Shown one piece after another: positions 39,296-43,720 of a stretch of DNA of 43,720 bases. The notes under the pieces are model-generated. The model was given only the letters and a program-made list of their open reading frames with translations, was not told the origin of the DNA and made no database searches. Every line of letters starts with the position of its first letter. The first letter of the stretch is position 1. The DNA is from Flavobacteriales bacterium. GTDB taxonomy: Bacteria; Bacteroidota; Bacteroidia; Flavobacteriales_E; Vicingaceae. A program made the position numbers and the translations under genes. The stretch is taken from contig JACJZA010000022.1 of NCBI GenBank assembly GCA_020635825.1, forward strand, positions 1 to 43,720, in the 5' to 3' direction.

Positions 39296-41110
39296 TTATT
39301 GTTTTATAAACTTTTTCGTTATTATTCTTTTTTCAGTTATTAGTTTAATAAAATAAACTCCGCTAGACAAATCAGCAACATTTATAATGTTAGCATTCTG
39401 TTTTGTTGTCGAAATCATTTTACCTGTAATGTCAATAATAGTTGTTTCACTAAGTTTTAGTTCTGTATCAATTGTTAATTGATGAGATGTTGGATTGGGG
39501 TAGATATTTATATCTGAATTCAATTCTGGATGATTATCTAGCTCAGTTATAATAGGATTTCCTATAACATTTATAGTAAACCCACTCTGCTTAAATACAA
39601 CTCCATTTACTCCAACAGAATCACAATAGGTATCATTGCAACTGGAACCATCATCAACGGTTAAACATAGGTAATAAGGACCATTACCAGCATATATATG
39701 AGTTGGATTAGAAAGATTGGAAGTATCTCCATCACCAAAATCCCAATGATAAGTTAAATTGCTTCCAGTAGAACTATTTATAACAGTAATATTGTTAGTT
39801 GATGTGTCAGGATACATTACAAATCCAGCCGTACATTGAGCTGGAGAAGGAACTCCTGTAACAACGATGGTATCAATATAATAATCAAAGCAACTACCAC
39901 CATAAGCAGAATCATTAATGGTTAATGCTACCACAAAAGTACCATTGGCACTAAAAGTATGATTTGGATTTGTTATTGTTGAAATATTTCCATCCCCAAA
40001 AGCCCAATGAACTTGCGAGAAATTACCTAAAGAGTTGTTAGTAAAAGTATAGTTGCCAATTCCATTATCAGTATAAGAATAAGATGCTATTATATTGCAT
40101 GGTGAAATACTACAAGAGTTCCCACAGGAGGTACTAAAATTAGCATTTACATCAAATACAGTCCAATTGGCATTAGAATACGCTGTATCATCAACTTCTA
40201 CACATGTTAAAGAAGGATTACCGTTTCCCCATATTTGGACAAAATTTATATTATTTCCATTCTTAAGATTTAAACAGCTAAGTTGGTTAAATCCTAGATT
40301 CATAAATGTTAATGCTGAATTTTGAGAAAGATTAAGTGATGTAATTTGATTCGAGTTACATAATAATGTATCTAGAGCAAAAGCCCCTACCGTATTTAAG
40401 GATGTTAATTGAGAAAAGCTAGTTTCAACTCTGGTTAATACTGGGTTTTGAGACAAGTCTAAAGAACTGAGTTGAGTTGAAGTGCAAGCTAATTTTCGCA
40501 GTGCAGGAGCTCCAGAAATATTCAAAACAGTCATTGAAGGATTGTTCGAACAGTTTAAGTCTTTCAAATTCGGGTGACTAGAAAAATCTAAACTCGAAAT
40601 TTGAGAATTGAATGCCCAAACTCTTTCAAGTAAAGGGTTTTGTGAAATATCTAAATTTGTTAATGGGTTGTCAGTAATGATTAGGTCTTTTAAATTTGAC
40701 GCACCTAAAAGGTTAATGTTATTAATCTGATTGTAAGATAAATTAATCTTTTCTAATAGAGGATTTTGGGACAGATTTATTGAGGTTACTTGACCATTAA
40801 ATATCCATAATTCTTTCAGGTTTACATTTTGTGATAAATCTAACGTTGTAAACTGATTATTATTAGTGTTTAAATATTCTAATGCCGCAAAGTCTTGAAT
40901 TCCAGTCATATCAAAGATATTTTGAGATGGTAAACCTAATGCGAGTAGCGTATCAATATTAGCAGTAGGTACTTGACCATCCAAAGGGAGGTTATCTAGC
41001 CCCATCCAAACAAGGCGGTTTTCAAAGTTGGTATCTGGTATTAGTGTAAATTGAGCAATGCTAAAGTTGCAGGATAATAGGAATGTGAAAAAAAGTAGTA
41101 ATGTTTTCAT
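39296..41110 (-). CDS. secreted LRR-PKD protein with T9SS sorting tail
   Basis: A 604-residue surface or secreted protein. The signal peptide is MKTLLLFFTFLLSCNFSIAQ. Residues about 60-300 are leucine-rich repeats of the Bacteroidota kind (LDLSQNVNLKELWI, INLSQNPLLEKINL, LDISQNPLLERVWA, LDLSQNPVLTRVET), one about every 20-21 residues. Two PKD domains follow (VHWAFGDGNISTITNPNHTF, YHWDFGDGDTSNLSNPTHIY). The last 75 residues are a type-A T9SS sorting domain (INIYPNPTSHQLTID, DITGKMIST, LSSGVYFIKL, KKFIKQ). It should be exported by type IX secretion; adhesion or recognition is likely but not shown. It is the single gene of its cassette, with a 114-nt leader (41111-41224) in which I see no other feature. 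Confidence 0.93.
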   Translation of the reverse strand: MKTLLLFFTFLLSCNFSIAQFTLIPDTNFENRLVWMGLDNLPLDGQVPTANIDTLLALGLPSQNIFDMTGIQDFAALEYLNTNNNQFTTLDLSQNVNLKELWIFNGQVTSINLSQNPLLEKINLSYNQINNINLLGASNLKDLIITDNPLTNLDISQNPLLERVWAFNSQISSLDFSSHPNLKDLNCSNNPSMTVLNISGAPALRKLACTSTQLSSLDLSQNPVLTRVETSFSQLTSLNTVGAFALDTLLCNSNQITSLNLSQNSALTFMNLGFNQLSCLNLKNGNNINFVQIWGNGNPSLTCVEVDDTAYSNANWTVFDVNANFSTSCGNSCSISPCNIIASYSYTDNGIGNYTFTNNSLGNFSQVHWAFGDGNISTITNPNHTFSANGTFVVALTINDSAYGGSCFDYYIDTIVVTGVPSPAQCTAGFVMYPDTSTNNITVINSSTGSNLTYHWDFGDGDTSNLSNPTHIYAGNGPYYLCLTVDDGSSCNDTYCDSVGVNGVVFKQSGFTINVIGNPIITELDNHPELNSDINIYPNPTSHQLTIDTELKLSETTIIDITGKMISTTKQNANIINVADLSSGVYFIKLITEKRIITKKFIKQ

Positions 41111-41217
41111 ATTGTTTTGTTTTTATTTAAAGCGTAGTTAATATAATATTTTTTATTAGTCATTCTTTTCAATGCCCATTATTGAGTTTTTTATTTTTTT
41201 CGTGCTTCACTAATGTT

Positions 41218-41350
41218 TGCCAACGGTCTTGTATATGAAAAGTAGCGGATTTTTGAGCACTAACTTTTCGGAAAGCAATATACTTAAATAAAGGCAAAAG
41301 CGGTTCAGGTTAGCCCCAAAACCGCTATTTTTTTATATACGTTGTTGGCA
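41218..41350 (-). repeat. attC-like site K
   Basis: GTATATGAAAAGTAGCGG (41232-41249) pairs with CCGCTATTTTTTTATATAC (41322-41340). The right end GTTGGCAATA (41344-41353) pairs with TATTGCCAAC at 43710-43719. Confidence 0.8.
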
Positions 41351-41377
41351 ATAGTTATTACTCCATTTCCTCAATAC

Positions 41378-41809
41378 TTATTTCAAATCGAGATTTCCAG
41401 TCATATACTTTAGATTATACTTGAATTTGTCAATTTTCCATCGTTTCATATTTTTAACTAAATGTAAATTGTAACTCCCAACAAATTCTCGAGTTTTTCC
41501 TTTGATTGCCGATTCTTTAAAATGTGTAGCAGTTGCGTAAATAAAAACTTCTGCCGAATTATTGCTGATTTTAACCAAATGATTTCCTGCTAAATGGTTT
41601 ATGGAATCTATACCTTCAAATCCTTGTTTCCATTCATTACAAATGTCAATAGAACTCTTCTTGGAAATTTCTCCACCAAGTGAGGACATATCAAAGTCAA
41701 CGAGCTCTGAAAACACTTCTTTTTGAAGTTTTTTCCATTCTTGATTATCCGTATAGATAAACAGTTTATGAACTATTTCAATGATTTGCTCTTTAACAGT
41801 AAATTCCAT
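41378..41809 (-). CDS. SnoaL/NTF2-like protein
   Basis: A 143-residue small alpha+beta protein. An N-terminal helix pair (IIEIVHKLFIYTDNQEWKKL) is followed by a cone-like beta sheet (VKISNNSAEVFIYATATHFK, FVGSYNLHLVKNMKRWKIDK, FKYNLKY), as in SnoaL/NTF2-like domains with a ligand pocket. It starts 1 bp after the SDR gene stop, so the two are translated together. Substrate unknown; it may act on or bind the SDR product. Confidence 0.82.
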   Translation of the reverse strand: MEFTVKEQIIEIVHKLFIYTDNQEWKKLQKEVFSELVDFDMSSLGGEISKKSSIDICNEWKQGFEGIDSINHLAGNHLVKISNNSAEVFIYATATHFKESAIKGKTREFVGSYNLHLVKNMKRWKIDKFKYNLKYMTGNLDLK

Positions 41810-41810
41810 T

Positions 41811-42683
41811 TTATTTATTTATTTTCAACATTCCTTCATTTCCAAAAGCAGAATAAATTCCAAAAGTTACATTGTCCAACATTTCATTATAATTGGTAAT
41901 GTGTTCTCCCATTCCCATATAATCAACTACAGTTCGCATAGGTTTTTCTCCGTAAGGAATCGCAATAAGATTTGTAATGGCATCTGCAACTTTTTGTGGC
42001 CTTTGCTCTGTATTTGCTTCTAAAGCCTGTTCAAATCCATCAAACATAGCTTTTGGTGCTTGCATAAAGTCACCATAGGCTTCGTCTCTGCTGTTGTCGC
42101 TAGGCTTTTTTAAGTTTTCCATAAATGTTGTTGGAAAACCTCCTGGTTCAATAATACTAGATTCAATTCCAAATGCAGATAACTCTGTTCTGTAATTTTC
42201 TGCGATAGCCTCCAATGCCCATTTGGAAGCATTGTAAACACCGTAAAAAGGTAAAGTCATTCTACCTAACAAACTTGAAGTATAGATTACTGTTCCTTTT
42301 CCTTGTTTTCTAAAATGTGGTAAAGTTGCTCGCATTACACGCTGAACGCCAAAAACATTTACATCAAACACATATTTCATATCGTCTGGTGTAAAATGTT
42401 CTTGCATCCCAAATACACCAACTCCTGCATTGTTAATCAAAACATCCAAACCATTTAATAAATCAATAGCGTTTTTAACACCTTTGTTTACGCTTTCTTC
42501 ATTGGTAACATCCATTTCTACTAAATGAACGCCAATTGATTTTAGAGAATCAGCAACTTTTTCATTTTTCCCTTTGGTTGAACGCATTGTTCCAACAACT
42601 TTGTATCCTTTTTCAATAAGAGATTGGCAAGTTAAAAATCCAAATCCTCCACTTGCTCCTGTAATCAATATTCTTTGTTCCAT
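41811..42683 (-). CDS. short-chain dehydrogenase/reductase
   Basis: A 290-residue classical SDR. The cofactor motif TGASGGFG is at 8-15, Asp58 in VEMDVT and NNAG at 84-87 follow, and the catalytic residues are Ser136 or Ser137 in YTSSLLG with Tyr150 and Lys154 in YNASK. GGFPTTFMENL follows in the substrate loop region. Arg34 after the first beta strand (GTMRS) suggests NADP preference. It is the middle gene of a three-gene cassette under an AraC-type regulator, with an NTF2-like partner. A small-molecule carbonyl or alcohol is the likely substrate. Confidence 0.93.
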   Translation of the reverse strand: MEQRILITGASGGFGFLTCQSLIEKGYKVVGTMRSTKGKNEKVADSLKSIGVHLVEMDVTNEESVNKGVKNAIDLLNGLDVLINNAGVGVFGMQEHFTPDDMKYVFDVNVFGVQRVMRATLPHFRKQGKGTVIYTSSLLGRMTLPFYGVYNASKWALEAIAENYRTELSAFGIESSIIEPGGFPTTFMENLKKPSDNSRDEAYGDFMQAPKAMFDGFEQALEANTEQRPQKVADAITNLIAIPYGEKPMRTVVDYMGMGEHITNYNEMLDNVTFGIYSAFGNEGMLKINK

Positions 42684-42783
42684 TGTTCTATGTTTTAAAA
42701 TTTATAGAGCAAAGTTGAGTCAAAAGGAAGTATTTTATATAACCTTAATTAAACAAGAAATGACCAATTTCAAAGATTTACAA

Positions 42784-43689
42784 CTATTGGTTAGATTTTC
42801 GGAATGTAGTTGGTGAAATTTGTGTGTGTTTTTTAAAAAACCGACTGAAATGAGTGGGTTCACTGAATCCTAATTTGTACGCTATTTCCTTTGAAGAATA
42901 GGTAGTGTTTTTGAGCAATGATTTGGCTACTGACAATGTTCGTTTAGAAATCCAATCGTTTACAGTTCTACCTGTTTTACTTTTTATTACAGAATTTAAA
43001 TAATTTGGGTGTAAATTTAATTCGTTGGCATAATCTTGTACTTGAAAGGCGATAGTTAGTCCTTTTGAAGTTGCTATTTTAAACTCTCGTTCCAATAAAA
43101 TTTTAAAGGATTTAACAATTTGAGAATTTCTTCCTCCTTCTTCTAATGGATTGTACGATAGCCAAAAATTTTCTTTTATTTTTAGAAGTAATACAACAAA
43201 AAGGTTTCCAAGAATTTTGTTCTTGTATTCAGATTGTTTTTTGAACTCTTTGAATATTTGTTTGTAAAGAATTTCAAATTCACTAAAGTCATTCTGCAAC
43301 ATTTTTTTTGGTGGAACTGTTTCTGCTAATAAAAACGGAAATTCACCAAAAATATCTGGGTGAACATTCTCTCTTAAAAAACTCTCTGTTAATGTGATAA
43401 TATAGGCGTCTTTAGAGTTTTCTATTTCAAAGGATTTAATATGTCCGGGATTTGTAAAATATATGGTTTGTGAATCAAAAGGAAATATTTTATCATCAAT
43501 GGTATATTTTCCAGAACCTTCTTTTATAAATACAAAAGAAAAATAATCGGCTCTAAAAACTGGTGATTTAAAAGGTGTTTTAGAATGAATAGCAGGTAAA
43601 AAATGAATCGTAAAGTCCATTTCTTGCTCAATTGGTAAATTCAGCGATTTATACAAGTCCGAAATTTTATGGTGGACTATTAATTCCAT
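42784..43689 (-). CDS. AraC-family transcriptional regulator
   Basis: A 301-residue regulator. The N-terminal half is a cupin-like sensing domain (FRADYFSFVFIKEGSGKYTI, FPFDSQTIYFTNPGHIKSFE). The C-terminal 100 residues are a double helix-turn-helix of AraC type (VQDYANELNLHPNYLNSVIK, SKTGRTVNDWISKRTLSVAK, SLLKNTTYSSKEIAYKLGFS, EPTHFSRFFKKHTQISPTTF). It stands 100 bp upstream of the SDR gene on the same strand, with its start 30 nt from the cassette 5' end, and probably controls the SDR and NTF2-like genes. Confidence 0.94.
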   Translation of the reverse strand: MELIVHHKISDLYKSLNLPIEQEMDFTIHFLPAIHSKTPFKSPVFRADYFSFVFIKEGSGKYTIDDKIFPFDSQTIYFTNPGHIKSFEIENSKDAYIITLTESFLRENVHPDIFGEFPFLLAETVPPKKMLQNDFSEFEILYKQIFKEFKKQSEYKNKILGNLFVVLLLKIKENFWLSYNPLEEGGRNSQIVKSFKILLEREFKIATSKGLTIAFQVQDYANELNLHPNYLNSVIKSKTGRTVNDWISKRTLSVAKSLLKNTTYSSKEIAYKLGFSEPTHFSRFFKKHTQISPTTFRKSNQ

Positions 43690-43712
43690 TTGAGTTCGTA
43701 TTTTTTAATTAT

Positions 43713-43720
43713 TGCCAACG
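43713..43720 (-). repeat. left end of a further attC-like site, cut by window edge
   Basis: TGCCAACG at the very end of the window. TATTGCCAAC (43710-43719) is the exact partner of GTTGGCAATA at 41344-41353, so the array continues beyond the edge. Confidence 0.75.

Larger units (their letters stand above)
22028..43720 (-). mobile_element. integron-like gene-cassette array (14 cassettes, runs off right edge)
   Basis: Every gene here is on the minus strand and groups of one to three genes are separated by hairpin elements. Each element starts ...AACG and ends ...GTT on the plus strand. For each cassette the 8-10 bp that begin with GTT at its left are the exact reverse complement of the 8-10 bp that end with AAC at its right. 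Examples are GTTGTGCATA at 26077 with TATGCACAAC at 26560, and GTTAGCACAA at 36716 with TTGTGCTAAC at 37735. This is how an integron cassette's 5' core site matches the inverse core of its own attC. No integrase is visible. The distal end is at about 22030 beside core genes; the proximal end should be beyond 43720. Confidence 0.85.

Noticed and set aside
22028..43720. CRISPR array
   Set aside because: The repeats are long, variable hairpins spaced by whole genes, without regular short repeats or spacers.

Overview
The window comes from a low-GC member of the Bacteroidota, most likely a Flavobacteriales-like organism. The evidence is a TonB-dependent receptor with an N-terminal carboxypeptidase-regulatory-like domain, a type IX secretion (T9SS) sorting tail, a complete SUF operon with A-type carrier and SufT, an rpsP-rimM pair with an extended S16 tail, and several promoters of the Bacteroidota form TTG-N19/20-TAnnTTTG. 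No rRNA, tRNA, CRISPR array, integrase or transposase was found.

Left part (1-12.9 kb). A TonB-dependent receptor (3' end off the window) and a small exported His-rich protein lie on the minus strand, as does thiL. Between them sits an 8.4-kb block bounded by a 24-bp exact direct repeat that duplicates the 3' end of thiL (2713-2736 and 11090-11113). The block carries an HTH regulator with a palindromic operator and a grasp-with-spasm RiPP cluster. In order the cluster has an exported protein, a double-glycine-type leader peptide with a Thr/Asp-rich core, a second exported protein, an ATP-grasp maturase (GwsG), a 60-aa ORF, a SPASM maturase (GwsS), a C39-peptidase ABC exporter and an HlyD adaptor. 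Together these would make, trim and export a modified peptide. A YdcF/SanA-like envelope protein follows thiL.

Middle (12.9-21.9 kb). This is core genome: A-type carrier, sufB, sufC, sufD, sufS, sufE and sufT, then rpsP and rimM, then a convergent gene with an IF2-N-like N terminus. Two small four-helix-bundle (S23/IVS-type) genes with inverted repeats have inserted into the suf operon, between sufB and sufC and between sufE and sufT.

Right half (22.0 kb to the edge). This is an integron-like gene-cassette array, and I regard it as the main discovery. Fourteen imperfect hairpins of about 67-242 bp, plus one cut by the right edge, separate 14 cassettes whose genes are all on the minus strand. 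The 8-10 bp beginning GTT at one end of each cassette is the exact reverse complement of the 8-10 bp ending AAC at the other end of the same cassette. That is the relation between the 5' core site and the attC inverse core of an integron cassette. One ORF-less cassette of about 600 bp occurs three times, and its repeat boundaries fall exactly on the predicted cassette boundaries. It contains a Bacteroidota-type promoter followed by a 67-nt cloverleaf-like foldable RNA. Cargo includes an AbiE-type toxin-antitoxin pair with a helicase-nuclease-GreA-like fusion, exported and lipoprotein genes, a FISUMP-domain protein, an LRR-PKD-T9SS protein, a DUF5655-like protein, and an AraC/SDR/NTF2-like trio. 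Five cassette genes are broken by single-base indels at short homopolymer runs. Transcription runs toward lower coordinates, so the array ends beside core genes at about 22.0 kb, and any integrase would be expected beyond the right edge.
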